Shown here in pieces: positions 12,601 through 25,603 of a stretch of DNA of 64,000 bases. Numbering within the stretch: position 1 is the stretch's first letter; each line of letters starts with the position of its first letter. A program made the translations under genes and the position numbers. The DNA lies in assembly GCA_025345505.1 (NCBI GenBank), contig JANVCC010000018.1, forward strand, positions 2,961,727 through 3,025,726, read 5' to 3'. Origin of the DNA: Todiramphus chloris collaris. Lineage: Eukaryota; Chordata; Aves; Coraciiformes; Alcedinidae. The notes under the pieces are model-generated. The model saw only the letters and a list, made by a program, of their open reading frames with translations, ran no database searches and was not told the origin of the DNA.

Positions 12601-15600
12601 ATTTCGGAGAACCACCCAGTCTCATCATCTTACTTCCAATTCACAAAAAGTCAGTGGTCTGAGGAAATTCATTTCTTAAATTTTTGTTCTACATAACTCC
12701 ATCTAATCTTTAGCAGGTATGGATTTGTGACACCAGTAGTCTACAGTACTTGTGGAGCAGTGCACAACGAACCCAGCTTGAGTATGTCATGTTTCATGCT
12801 TGGCTCCAGCCAATTTAGTACTTATAACATGATGGAGAGTTTTGGGGAGCTACTTACACATCCCAAGCTCTGGACAAGCATCTTTCCTACCTTATCTCTT
12901 TATGTGGAAAAAATCTGTTTGTTCAAAAGACTTCTCAGTGTCTTCTCCAATCTCCTTTTATTGAACTACTCCCTAATTTACTGTTTCCTTCCCACAAAGG
13001 AAATTTTCCAGGTAGTTATTTTCCAACCAGCCCAGGTATCTCTCACCATTGTTCATTAGGAATATATTTATATACTCCAAAACTTAATCCAAGATTTACT
13101 TTACACATCATCTACTCTTCCTGTTTGCTACCTGACACCTTCCCAGCCCTCAAACATCCTCAGCCATTCTCCACACCTTCGGTTAGCATAAGGCTGTCAG
13201 CACCTCATCCCTTGTCCATGAACCCTCTGCACTGTTTTTTAACTAGTCCTTCTGCCTGACTCCTTTAAATGCATCTTCATTCAGATTATATCTACAGTGT
13301 AATATCAGAAAAGTGAAAAAACATATCTAAGTGTCACCTTGACCGACTTTTGTACTTTGAGCTTGATTTCAACAACCTTACCAGTCTTCCGGCACTCTCT
13401 CCACAAAGTTCCTTTCATTTTTTCATCAGCCTTTTCATTGTGAAAAAATATTGTATGTTTCTAATGTCCTGCGCTATCTGTACCTTCTATTTTCTCTTTT
13501 CAGTGTGATTAGATAAGCTTGTGCATTTTTTTTTTATATACAATTATTACTGGGTTTTGTTATTTCTAACATGAGAATAGAATGAACAAAAATAGTTTTG
13601 TTTTGTTTTTTTTTTACTTTTTTTGCTTTTAATAACCCCATACTTGGGAAATACGTGGGCTTTTGTTTTTTCCTCTAATGGGGTGTTTATTCCTCTGAGA
13701 CACTGGTCAGCTAGAGGAATAGTTATGTGGCAATAAAAAACTTTAACAGAGTTGTTTGGATCTAATAGTCTCAGGTATTTCAACACATCTTTGCTTGTCA
13801 TGTGTCATGCTGAATTACATCGTGGCCTGCATGTGACAGCAGCCCATAATGCAACCTGTGTAATACAGTTTGAAATGTAATGGGGTGGGAGGGGGGCTTA
13901 AGGGGAAAAAACATTCTTTCGTGCTGGATAAAAGCTGTGGATTCAGAAAGAAAGCAACTTCAAACTGTCGGAGAAATGGAAAAGATTCAACAATAGCTTG
14001 GCAAGAAGCCTACAAAGAAATCTGCAGTAGTAGATTAAATGATACCTGTAACACATTACATTAACATCAGTAACTTTCATTAATATTTTTCCATTTTATG
14101 GCACGGATCATTTTTTGCCCAAGTCATCAAATCATTACTAAACATTAATTTGTCAATTCATGCTTGGTAAATTATAAATGGTTTATAATTAAACACAAAT
14201 ACAGAAAGGTAAATAAACATTCACAGGGTAAATGGTTGTCTGGGACACAGGGACAGAGCCATGGAGAGAAACCAGTTATCCCGATTCTCAGGACGGAGCT
14301 TTAGCCTCTTGGTAACATTTCTTTCCACCAATAATGCACTTACATATCTTGGCTTCAGAAAAGACTTGCTACTTTATTGGATAGTGTGGATGTATCGGGT
14401 GGGGAAGAGAGAGTGGGTATGACAGATTTCCATTTGAGGTAAAAGAATGAAAAAAGTCCTTCTGTTCTTCCAGAGGATATGATTCTTAAGAGAAATTATG
14501 CTGTTTTCCTAGATTAGGGGTGGAGGGTGGGGGGAAGAAAAAAAAAAGAAAAATAAATACAATAAAAATAATAATAAAATAAATAATAAAAAATTAAACC
14601 AACTGTTTTTTTCTGGCAGAAATGGTGAAATTTCACCCTTCAGCAATTTGGTGAAAAGTGATAGCTGTGGACACTTCTCAGCCTGGGTAGCAAAGCAAAA
14701 GACTGCACCATGCGAACTGGCAGATGCAGAGAGAGAGGAAAAACAAAAAAAAAAATCAACTTTAAAACTGTGCAGCAGGCTGTTCAGCTGAGTTAATCTG
14801 CTCTGCAGTCCTCCCTGCTTGCACAGGGCTGGTGTAAACTCTGAGAGGAGAGAATTGTGCTCATTTTTGCCAACTGAGAATCCAGCACATGAGAGAACAG
14901 ATCACTATGAATCACTGGTGAAGGGGTTGCACCTGGGGAATATGTTCTTTAACTAACCTGTGCTCAGTCACAGCCCTTCTTTCCTGCATGAAACACAACC
15001 AGGAATCACAACAGAGATCAGACCAGCTAGGTCTGGCTCATCTTTGGACCTGAACATAGAAGCAGGGCCATGACATGGCTTTGGAGGAGAGGGAAGTACA
15101 GGCCAAGCTTCAAAGAAACATGGTCAAAAAATCCTAACAAAGAACAAAATGTTCTTGCTTTATTTTGCACAAATCAACACTGGAAAATCAGTTCCATTTT
15201 ATAGGTGGAAAAAAAATTACAGCTTGTCACTGAAATATGCCATTGCATTAAGATCAAGACTCTTCAACTGGACAATCCATATTGACCAGGCTTCTTTTCC
15301 AGTTGAATGTCATGATGAATTAAGAGATTAATGTTATTAACATTTAATTATTACATCATAATTATTCTGTAATTCCATACATTATTTTAAAAGCAGACCA
15401 TGTATTTTGAATTGCTAATATAAAATTAAAATTAACATTGCAGGATGTTTTGATGACGATGATGATGATGGTTATTATTATTATTAAATTTCAAGTTCAT
15501 CTGTCTTTGAAACAAGAAAAAGTTCCAAGGGTTTTTCTTTGCAGAATGGAAATGTGGGTCTCTGTTTTTGGAGAGCCTATACCTCAAACTCATTTAAGGC

Positions 15601-15880
15601 CACTGAGTGAGAAAAGTGGTAACCGCTTCCAAAATCATCAACAGCTTATCAGGGGACAACGAGCAGGAATAACAGGGTTAACATTCAAGAATAAAGTAAC
15701 ATTGGACATGAATGAACACTTCCATGTCAATTTAAGTGATGTTTGGTCAATAATTAGGGAAATCTTGCTATAGAGAATGCAATAGGAAGATGTAAAAGTG
15801 CCTGGGTATTATATTCATAAGTGTGTCATACTATTTCAGGTGCCCCAGGGTACCTGAGACAGCCACATGAGTCTGGCAGT
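12601..15880. other. Unique noncoding DNA with A-rich tract
   Basis: No gene recognised. A low-complexity A/AAT tract lies at 14535-14596 and a GAT/TTA trinucleotide run at 15449-15486. The stretch 14065-14220 is AT-rich but non-repetitive and has the look of a conserved noncoding element (see findings). Frames of 110 codons (12727-13059, +) and 111 codons (15438-15773, +) show no domain. Confidence 0.5.
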
Positions 15881-16145
15881 TATAGAATCATAGAACACCC
15901 TGGGTTGTAAGGGACATCCATAGGTCATCTATTCCAACACCACTTCATTAAGCAGGGACATCCTCAAATAGATCAGGTTGCCTAGAGCCTCATCAAGCCT
16001 GACCTTGAATATTTCCAGGGATGGAGCCTCCAATAGCTCCCTGGATAACCTGTTCCAGTGTTCCACCACCCTCATAGTAAAGAACTTTTTCCTAATGACC
16101 TATGTCTCAGGATCTATAGAACAATGCCCACCTGGTCTGTCAGTT
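15881..16145 (-). mobile_element. CR1 LINE 3' end, truncated
   Basis: Starts with 'tatagaatcatagaacaccc', an almost perfect complement of the CR1 3' octamer repeat. It continues with 'aggttgcctagagcctcatc', 'tgaatatttccagggatgga' and 'aacctgttccagtgttccac', all end-of-ORF2/3' UTR blocks. Low divergence in these blocks suggests a middle-aged copy. Confidence 0.92.
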
Positions 16146-16199
16146 GGAAGCCAGGTGGAAAACCTAGGGTATCTCCAATGGCACTGAAGGCTAAAGTTT

Positions 16200-16910
16200 A
16201 GGAATATAAATTAAGCCCCCTATTTCTCTTGACTATGAAGGGAACTGGAGGAAGCTGGTTCCAATACAGAGATGTAAAAATCTATTCAGTCACTCACATA
16301 CAGGCATCTTGTGCCATCTGAGAACTCATAGGTTTCCCCCCTGGCCTCCAGCTGCCACTCCAGAAGGCTGCTGGTTTCTATCAGTCCTACATCATATCTG
16401 TCAGTGTTGTGCAGATGTCTTGGATATCCAGAAGTACCTCAAATGGCATGAGAAGCCTGTGTTAAGGCAACTGAATTCTGCTACTATAATAGGATCCAGC
16501 TTCAGATTTAGACAAAGCTCCAGATTTAGTTATTAATCACAGGCTTCTGGTGATGTTTCAGATGCCTCAGCATTCCTGGGACATCTGCACAACACTGGCA
16601 GATGCGACAGAAGCCTTCCAGGAGACCCACAAGGTCTAGAGCAGAAACTGGAGGCCAAATGGAAAAACTTACTGTGTCAGAAGTGACACAGTGTTTGTAG
16701 GGAACTGAATCTTTTCCCACGTCAACATATCTAACAATATAATTGGCTGTCCAGGTGATCAGGTGGAGGTGTCTGCTCCAACATGAGATTGCTACCTGAT
16801 CAAGCTCTGTTGGTTGTATTGATAAGATCTGCCTTGACTTAATGGGAACTTCAATACACATCTTACATAAAGGCACTACCTTTACAGGTGCAGTGCTGAA
16901 ACTGAATCTT
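16200..16910. repeat. Long imperfect inverted repeat (palindromic element)
   Basis: The left arm at about 16262-16465 and the right arm at about 16530-16740 are reverse complements with moderate divergence. The core of each contains 'cagtgttgtgcagatgtc' (left) and its complement 'gacatctgcacaacactg' (right). The homology shows as matching short peptides on opposite strands, ICQCCADV...LK.H.KPV in both. A spacer of about 65 bp separates the arms. Related fragments occur at 35.7-36.3, 46.4-47.0 and 54.3-54.5 kb. No transposase and no clear target duplication are visible. It could be a palindromic nonautonomous DNA transposon or an ancient hairpin repeat; I cannot assign a name. Confidence 0.8.
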
Positions 16911-19900
16911 AACTCAGTGTTTGTTGGATGAATCTCACCCTCAGAGTTTAGAAGAAGAAGTGAGTTTCTCTTTGGTATTAAAGAACAGATTTTTCTGAAG
17001 GTTTCATCCCAAAGTTCCCACTATTTACACTGGTCTCTCAAAAACTCATACATAAATAATATAGGAAGAGATGACAAATTTGCCTAGTTCAGCTCAGACG
17101 TGGAATTCTCCCTAAGACCTCTGTTGAAGATTCAGTAATGCTTTAAATGAGCTCTAAAAGTCTTTCCCAGTAATTTAAATCTGCAAGTTTGCAGCTCAGC
17201 AAAAGTATTTTTTCTAGTAGATTGTGCATATCACACTTCATGCTTCTGTAGTTAATGTTGACAGTTGAGTCAAAGTGAGGTAGTTCTTCAGTGCATCTAC
17301 AATAGACTGAAGGTGTTGCTTTGAGAGAAGAGGTGTGAAGAGTAGTATAGACATGCTCTATAGCCTGGTAAAATGTTATCCTTCTCAGGAGTTAAGGAAA
17401 TGTGTTCTGATGAACATCAATGCTTTTCAAAGCTTTCTGCTGCTGACTTTAATAGGCAGGATGTCTGTGTCTATACTCCTGCAAAGGGTAAACTTGGGGC
17501 AAGATTTGAGATTAATTTCATTTCCTAATCAAATCATTAACCTTGCTGAAGTGATTTTTTTTAGATTTGGAAAATGTTGGCTCTGACCTCAAAGGCTTTC
17601 CTGCGTGGCTTCAAATTCTCACTCTGTCTTCTTTGCCTTGTCATGACGTTATATGATAAACATCAGGAGGTAACACAGCCTCTGGTAGAAGGGTCCAGTC
17701 AAACCTGGCCATGAAGGCTGATGGGATTTGTAGGCAGGTTGTGTACATGGGAAATTTGGTCTCAAGAAACTGAGTTTCAGTAACACACATGGCTAACAAA
17801 TCCTCCAAGACCTCACTCTGTACACAGGTAGCCAATGAGATTTCAATATGGAATAAAGGAGTCACTTTTTAAATCCATCTACTCTGCCTTATCCTTTCTT
17901 TACAACATTTCAGGGGTAACACAATAGCTAAGTAATTCAATAAAAACAAAAATGACTCTAACAAGCTATGCTGATTCCATTGCAACACAGCCTATAAGAG
18001 CAATCTTTTCTTTCTTTTAATAATGCTTTTATTGCCCAAATTTAACAGAATTATGCCATAATTATAGTGGATTTTTTTTTTCTTTTTTTTTTTTTTATTT
18101 GCCACTGGGAGGAAATACAGCAGATGAAGCTGTTTGAGAGTGCATGGTTCATACAGCTGTATTAAATGCTTCCAACTGCTGTCTTTATGGTTGTTTGCAA
18201 GTCAGGACCAGACACGCATGCATTTTCTGACTGGCTTTGAGGATGGCATGGATTATACTTGTATTTTTATTAGCGCTGCTCAGCACATTCACTGAGAAAT
18301 AATGTCTGACCATGCTTTCTGAATAGTCATGTATAACTTAGTGAGAAATAAACAGATCCCTAAAGACAGACAAATCACATTGCACATAACGGGATATAAA
18401 GATAGTTGTCTGTATCTAGTCTAGACTACTAACACTTCCTTTGGAGTCAATGCAGGAAAGCAAGCAGTTCCTGGAGGGGTTCATTTCTCCACAAAGAGAT
18501 GTGTAGACTACCAAAAGGACTCCCAGCAGATCCCTGCTTCTTTCCATCAACTTTAGAGAGACAGGGATAAGGACTGCACAGATAGAAAACTAATTTTTAA
18601 ACATGTAAATTTCAGTGAGAGGAATCCTACACAGAATGCTTAATTCTTTTAGGATATAGACTAAAACTGAACAAATTCCGTGGGAAGACTTACACATTCT
18701 TTAGTACGCAGGATAAAGAAAAGGCAATCAAGTCTCCCAACCTTACTAGCTTCTGCACCATCTTCCTCCCTACATACAGACTGAGTTGTTCGTTACTGTC
18801 CTGCTGTAATCAGTGAATGCATAGTTACACCCACATAGATCAGATTACAAACTGGCAGCACGGGAGTCTAGATTTGGAATCACCTTGCCCTTGTGATATT
18901 TTGAGGGCCAAGTATGAAACAGGTGCTTGATTTTCATGAAATCATGGTCACACATGCTAGCCCACACCAAAGTAAATAAAGCAAAGCTGCTATCCAAAAA
19001 TAAGAGACATCCAAAGTAACTGATTTGCAAATATAGATTTTCAAAAGCCAGAGTTTGTATCATCATCTCATGTCATTGGTGTAAATCCAGAATTACTTGT
19101 ATTGTTCCATTCACAAAACAGGTGTTGGTTCTTTAACTGCTGGCAAATCCAATAGACCAGGCTCAGATCACTGATTACTGCTAAGTCTCAATAAGGTTTT
19201 AAGTGTTTTATCTTAATTTCCAAAAACCTGGCTCTGCAAGCAATTTACACTGAAGAGACAATTCTTTTTTTCTTCTCTCTTTACTAGCTCGTGCATCAAC
19301 AGGAGTTTGCACATCATCCTCAGCAAATGTTTATAACACTTCAAGATCATTGCAGCACAATATAATCTGGAAGAGACTCAAACAGGAAAAAAGTTCCATT
19401 CAGAAATTGTCAAGTGTTTTTCATTTTCTTCCTAGTCATGGCTGACATCACAGGAACAAGAGGTGGATAAGATCAGCCAGCTAATATTAGTTCTCAGGCT
19501 CCCAGGCTCAGGGGAAGCAAGGCAGGTGGTTATTCACACCAAGCAAAAAGTTTAAAGTGACAAAGATTTAAAAAATCACAAGCATAGATCCTTTATTATG
19601 TTTGCAAAAAGTGAGTTTTGTTGTTGTTGTTAGAATGGCCAAATTATCAATAATGATCAATCTTGGGTTTTTGTAATAATTTGCTGAAGAAATAGAAATC
19701 TTATGGGGACTGAGGAGAACCAGAAGTCTATCTTTGTAATCAGAAGAACAGAATAAAACCAGTGCTGCATGAAAAAACGCGATGTTTTCCAGTTCCTTGT
19801 ACAGACCAATTGGACCAGAGAAGAATGTTCTTTTGGTGTTGAATTTAGTCTGTAAGACTTTGAGTTCAATTCCCATCTCTGCCCTATAATTTCTGTGTGA

Positions 19901-20149
19901 CTTGGTTAAAACATTTACTTTCCAGGTATTTTTGATTTTTCATATTTATGGTGTGAAAATAATAGTTCTTTTCCTCATGAGGGGTTGAGTATCTCATTAT
20001 TGTTTGATAGATGTCTTCTGGGGATGTTTTAAGTAGAATCACTTGTCTCTTGAGTTCAAAATGACCTCCCCAGGTCCCTGTTGGCCCAATTTACTAAACC
20101 TCTGTGGTTGCTTTTTAGATGCTACAGTAATAGGGAGCATATGATGACC
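16911..20149. other. Unique noncoding DNA
   Basis: No gene recognised. A T-rich tract lies at 18072-18097. The stretch 18100-18330 is non-repetitive and may be a conserved noncoding element. An overlapping pair of minus frames (102 and 70 codons) near 19568-19876 has no domain. Confidence 0.5.
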
Positions 20150-20430
20150 TAGACAGATACTTTTAAATGACTCAACCAACAGAGCATCTGTGGTTACCTC
20201 TGGGAGACTCTTTCACAAATGATCTAACAGACACTTAAGAAGTTTGTCTAGATATCCAACCTCATTTTCCCTTTGCTCAATTTCATCTCATTGCCCCTAG
20301 TTATGAATCTGTGAACCACCCTCAACAATCCCTCTCCCTCTTCGCTGCACACATCCTTCAAATGCTCACAGAACTGCGAACATCTTCTCACAACACAGTT
20401 GGGGACAGCAGGGAAGAGAAGCGGACGAGC
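20150..20430 (-). mobile_element. Ancient CR1-like fragment
   Basis: Weak but ordered similarity to the end of CR1 ORF2 and its 3' UTR: 'ctctgggagactctttcaca', 'agatatccaacctcattttc' and 'catctcattgcccctagtta' correspond to the 'cctaatgtccaacctaaatt' and 'cccattgcttcttgtcctat' blocks of old reptile/bird CR1s. No frame remains. The boundaries are rough. Confidence 0.55.
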
Positions 20431-20947
20431 ACCTCTTTTGAGCCCCCAAGCACTCAGGAAGAGAACACACTGCCTGCAGAGATGCCCATGTGGATTGTCT
20501 ATATTAGAGCAGTAAGCACCTGAGGAGAAACCCACCTGGTGACTGAGCTTGCTTTCATTTTTAAGAAGAAATCATCAAATAGTGTTTGCCTTACGATCTT
20601 AATTCAAGCACTTAATTAAAGCCAACAGAGGATTCTGAAGTGAGGAGAAAAATTAGAGCAACAACTTTTTAATTACGCTGTAGGCATTTTCTCTCTTACT
20701 TATTCTTTCTCCAAAAATCAAACAACTCCTTCTCTAAACACACATTTAGACAAAGATGATGGCACTTAGCAAGCAAGTACTACAGGTTGTCTGTCTCAAC
20801 CCATGACCTAAATAACAGGATCACCCCTTACCAGGGATCACCCTGGGACAGTCCTTAGCATACCTTTCCCCAAACCATGGAAAAGGAGCAGAAGAAAGAA
20901 GGGACAGGAGGTAGCTTAAATGGTGTTTCCTTCTAGGAACCTCTACC

Positions 20948-20989
20948 AAGTAGAAAAACTTTCTAGTCAAGTAGAAAAACTTTCTAGTC
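20948..20989. repeat. 21-bp direct tandem duplication, two copies
   Basis: The unit 'aagtagaaaaactttctagt' plus c occurs at 20948-20968 and 20969-20989 without mismatch, and the start of a third copy follows. Confidence 0.9.
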
Positions 20990-23900
20990 AAGTAGAAGTG
21001 TTATTCCTTCAGTGGTATGGCAAGTTGCTGCCTGCCTCCAGACAGTGGGAGAAATGAGACGATTCCTGTCACCTCCTGGAACAACACATCTCCTGCCTGT
21101 TGACAGCAAAGATTTGAACCTAAATCACCCACTCTTGTTCTGCAGCATTACTAGCTGGATAAAAAGGTTTTGTCTTTACAGACAGTGGGAGATTTTGTAT
21201 TACTTGGGATGGACAGAGTAATATTGATGTGGACATGGTCAAGCTTTAAAAGGAGATCTTACTCTAGAATGATGGAAATAGATTAATGCAGGACCCACTG
21301 CAAAAGAAAGAGGTTGCTGTCATCATATCAATCCATGTAAGAATATGATGAGAGTTACTTCCTTTCTGAGTGTGGCAGTCCTGCTTAAAGGCACCCTGTG
21401 TCAATCTTTAAAGGAGACAGAAGATACAATCCTTCTAGAAAAATTCTGACTTGGCAAAACTATGGTTTGTGGTGATCTTCATTCAGAAGAATACATTTAT
21501 TGAAGTCCGTGGAATTTGTCAGGGTAAGTCTCAGAGGATCATGTCCACAGTTGCATCAAAAAAACATATTAAAGACTTGGGGTCTTAACAAAAGTGAACC
21601 TTACACCAAATAGAAGAGCTTAAGCATCAGTTCAGTACAGTTCACATAAAATTCACATTCCAATTTCAAACTACCTTCTTATCTACACTCACTCTGAGAT
21701 CAGTTGCTGAAAAGACCAATTCCTCAGTGGGGTTTTTTCAAGTCACAATTACATAGACTTAAAAACTGATCAGACTAAGTCTTGCTAATGGTGGCGGAGG
21801 AGACTGTGGTCAGGATCACAGAACTGTATCTAATTATGTAGTGGGCATTCATTTGAAAAACATTGTCTTTGTGTGAGCAAGACCAGATGTCCCCTGCCTC
21901 AGCCTTTCTAGAACAATAGGCTGAAAATATTTCTTGCCTTAACTTTTGTTAGGTACCAAATGGTTGTATTGGTGTGTCTACCTCACTTAGTCTCTCCATT
22001 CAAGAGACCCTGCCTGTGACTCCCAGGATGCAAATCCCATCATACATTGTTAGAACAGGGAGACAAATTAGTTAAAAACTTTTCTGAGATTAGATACAAT
22101 TTTTCATAATCCTTTTCTGACAAATAAGGAACAATACAATTGAGATGGAAAAACAGTCATATACTGCTTCATTCTAACCTCTGGAGTGTCAAATGATGGA
22201 ATAAACCAATTATATTTAGTTGAAGAGCAGGATTTTGAGTTGTGAGGAAATTATAGTGTTCCTTAAATACAATGTAAATGTCTAAATTGGCCTGAAACAA
22301 AACCATTGCAATATTTCACATCAGTGAAATACCCTGTGGCTCAGAGAAACTGAAATTATTTCAGTGTCACTGCTGAAAGTAAGAACCATGAATCAACAAG
22401 ACTGTCCTCTTTATGGGCAGTTTTTCAAAGGCAGTTTCCAGAAGCCCACAAAGCCTAAGGGTTTATCCTAGCTCTATATAGTCCTAGAGCAAGAAAACTA
22501 GTTTGGGTAACTCTGTCTCCAACTAGATTCCTCTGGGTATTTATACGCCTTGTTGCAGAGGTGGGACTTAACCCAGACAGAGTCAACATCTGTAAAGCTT
22601 TAAAACTGAATTTCATAACAGAAATCAGTGAAGATCTAGGGTTACTGGGTTTTACATCTCTGCTTGTACAACTAAATTGAACAGGTTTTGGACATGGCCT
22701 GAACCAAGGTCCTTGTTTTTCTATACTACCTAATTGTTAGGACATTCCCTTGCATGGATTTGACCTATGCCAACTCACATTCTCCAGATATGGCCCAGCA
22801 TGGTTCATGGGTAAGCCAGGATGACACTAGAAAAATGCAGTCTTTCTTTGGAGAAAATTTCATCAAACCTGCGATATTAAGAAAAATATCCTGCAAAGTC
22901 ACGTGGACCAATCAGTTTTTTTCTTTTCTGTTTTATTTTGCTTAATTTCTCTTAAAGTTAGGACAGCCCAATGAAGCCCCAGCTAGAATCATTCCTTTCT
23001 ATTCAATAAACCTCTTGTCTGACATTTCACAAAACACTCCATTGCTCTGCATAGCTCCTCACCTGTAGTCATCCTATCATCCTATCCTTATTAACTATCA
23101 CATTTATTTAAATATCAAGAAAACATCTGAGGAAAAAAAAAGCCTGAATTTGGACTGCAGCAGTTTTCTCTCACTGAGCTATGTCTATCTCTGAAAGAAC
23201 AGGGGCAGAAAAATGAGATAGGAAATCTAGAAGTAACATCAGTAAAACATGTTCTACTAATGTGGCCACCCTGCTAAATAATGAGGTGGAAGAGATACTC
23301 AAAAAAAATCCCCAAAAATCCCAAGAAACAAAACCAAAAAAACACATCACCTAAAAGGTTCTACATCTGAATTTTTTTTAAATGACAAAAATATTCAAAC
23401 AACCCTATTAAATATCATCTTATCTACCAGATAATTCAGTACTTTCTCATCACCAGATCTATCTGTCACTTAAAAACTTCTGTCTGTGTAACATATTTTT
23501 GAATTTACCTTCTTTACATCTTTTTACAATGGTTTTGGAAGGAGACTCAGGAAACAGTATGAACCATTTTCTACTCTGTTGCAATATGCTCTAAAGAGAC
23601 CCACTCCATAGATCTTATCCTGAAACTTCAACACCTTTGACTGGCTATTAACTGCTTTCTCATTCTCATTAGCATGTCAGAAGAGCATAGGGAGTGTATC
23701 CTGAGCAGTTGCCTTTCTTTTTATGATCTTTGTCATTAAAATGACAACTATTGAGCATCTATCAAAACAGCATAGTAATTTGCATTTTTTACTGTGAAAA
23801 ATTGTGTTGAGAACAAGGAGACAGTACATAAAATGTCCAACCTAGTTCTTAAAAATGTCCATATGCCTTCTGAGAAAATTGAAAAATTTCTTTTTTTGTA

Positions 23901-24959
23901 ATGTTAATATAAAAAATAATTTCATGGCATGAAGCCATCCCCAAAGGTGACATATAAGACAGAGACAAGTTCTATCTTGTGGATGTGATTCAAATAAATA
24001 ACTGCGACTGACACAATTCTATTCTCCATCAAATCGGTGGTAAAAATCTCAGTCAGAAAAGGACAACGCTGAATATTTTTGAAAATTCTATTCAATACTT
24101 TGAATGTGCTTTTTCACACCCCAGCCTACCTAGTTGCTGCTTATGAGGCACAATTATTATCTGTCACTAACAATTAATGGGTTTATTCTTTCAACAGACT
24201 TGTGACCACGGAAGCAATTTTTTTTCCCTTCTTTACACACACATGCCAGAACTAAAGAAAGGTATAAAACTGTCTGCTTTTGAGACTGATGCCCTTATTT
24301 AATCACAGAACATGAGAAGCAATTATAATCATCTTTCCCACATTGTCACAAATATTATACTTATATCCTGGTGCTTAGGATCAAAGAATATCTCAGTTCC
24401 TTGCCCTCATATCCTGATTCAGTCTTTGGCTTTGTATATGGCTATACCAGAAAGGGCCCCTCATATTCCCAGTCACAGGGATTATTTTTGTCATATAGGC
24501 ATTTGTCCAGAAGATACTAAACCAAGAATGCTTATTTATTCCATGCACACAAGTTAGACATCACCCTCACCCTCCCCCAGCCTGATTTTTTAAATCATCT
24601 TCAGTAAATAAATTATGGAGAGCTTTGCAATAAGATTAACTTGGGAACAGCTCTTAAAAGAGAATATATCTTTTCCCGCTAACTCTTATCTGTTACAATC
24701 GTAATGGTTCGGGAAGTGAAAAAGGTAGGATTACCAATGATGAAAAGTAAGAAAGTGCCTGTCGCATTAATCTGAAAGTATTTGGATTATTATGTGGATT
24801 ACTTCTGTAAACTTGTGTACACTGAGCTGGCAACAGCACTACACATTTATACCTGAGGCAAATGAATAAAATCACAGGCATAAGCAAGCATGCACACTGC
24901 TGTAGGAATCACAGGGTGAATTGGAGTGAGTATGAATCAGAGACGTACCTCCATGTAGT

Positions 24960-24983
24960 TATAAATAAATAAATAAATAAAAT
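24960..24983. repeat. (AAAT)n microsatellite
   Basis: About six uninterrupted tetramers, adjoining an A-rich end. Confidence 0.9.
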
Positions 24984-25227
24984 AGACTCTTAGTTGCCTA
25001 ATAATCTGGAACCACAAACCAGAAATAGGAAAGTACATGTCCAAATTGAAAACCCAAGACAAGGAGACATATCTTTCCTGTCTCGTGCTGATGTTATTTA
25101 TGAAGATGTACCATTGGACTGAAAAATCTCTGAATCTCACAGTACAACAGAGGTCTCAATATTTCCCTTTTTCTGCTGGGGACTCTGGAAAATTATCTTT
25201 GACCAGGGCTTGAACTGCAATATTCCC

Positions 25228-25371
25228 AAAAAAACCCAAACAAAACAAAAAACAACAACAAAAAAAAACCTAAAACAAAAAAAAAAAACCAAACAAACAA
25301 AAACAAAACAAAAAAAACCCACAAAAAACAAAAACAAAACAAAAACAAAACAAAAAAAAAAACAAAAAAAG
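25228..25371. repeat. A-rich CAAAA low-complexity tract
   Basis: About 145 bases composed almost wholly of runs of A interrupted by C, in irregular CAAA/CAAAAC units. The lysine/glutamine/threonine-rich open frame across it (+, 25210-25464), and the phenylalanine-rich frames on the other strand, are artefacts of this composition. Confidence 0.95.
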
Positions 25372-25469
25372 GTAGATCCAAATTTCTTTTTCTATCCTTT
25401 AGAAAAAAAGGTGCCTACATCACAAGCTGCAGATAACACACATGTGATTCTCCTGAAATTATGAGTCTG

Positions 25470-25603
25470 AACTAGGCTTTGGCCATGACTCATGTCTTGG
25501 CACATAGGGACATGGTTTAGCAGTGGACTTGGCAGTGCTGGATTAACAGTTAGACTCTACAATTTCAAAGGTCTTTTCCAATCTAAATGAGTCTATGATT
25601 CTA
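25470..25603 (+). mobile_element. CR1 LINE 3' end, + strand
   Basis: Ends with 'gagtctatgattctatgagt', the CR1 3' octamer repeat in sense orientation. It is preceded by 'aaaggtcttttccaatctaa' and 'gggacatggtttagcagtgg', the standard terminal 3' UTR. Only about 130 bp is present. It is one of just two + strand CR1s in the window. Confidence 0.92.

Larger units (their letters stand above)
20431..25469. other. Unique AT-rich noncoding DNA
   Basis: No gene or named mobile element recognised. It contains a 21-bp tandem duplication (20948-20989), an AAAT array (24960-24983) and a long CAAAA-rich tract (25228-25371). Confidence 0.55.

Noticed and set aside
16309..16876. Similar peptides ICQCCADV on both strands, as a possible zinc-binding protein
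   Set aside because: The cysteines come from both arms of an inverted repeat; the frames are short and lack starts or splice context, so they reflect the palindrome rather than a gene.
25193..25464. Lysine-rich and phenylalanine-rich frames
   Set aside because: Translations of the CAAAA-rich tract, not proteins.
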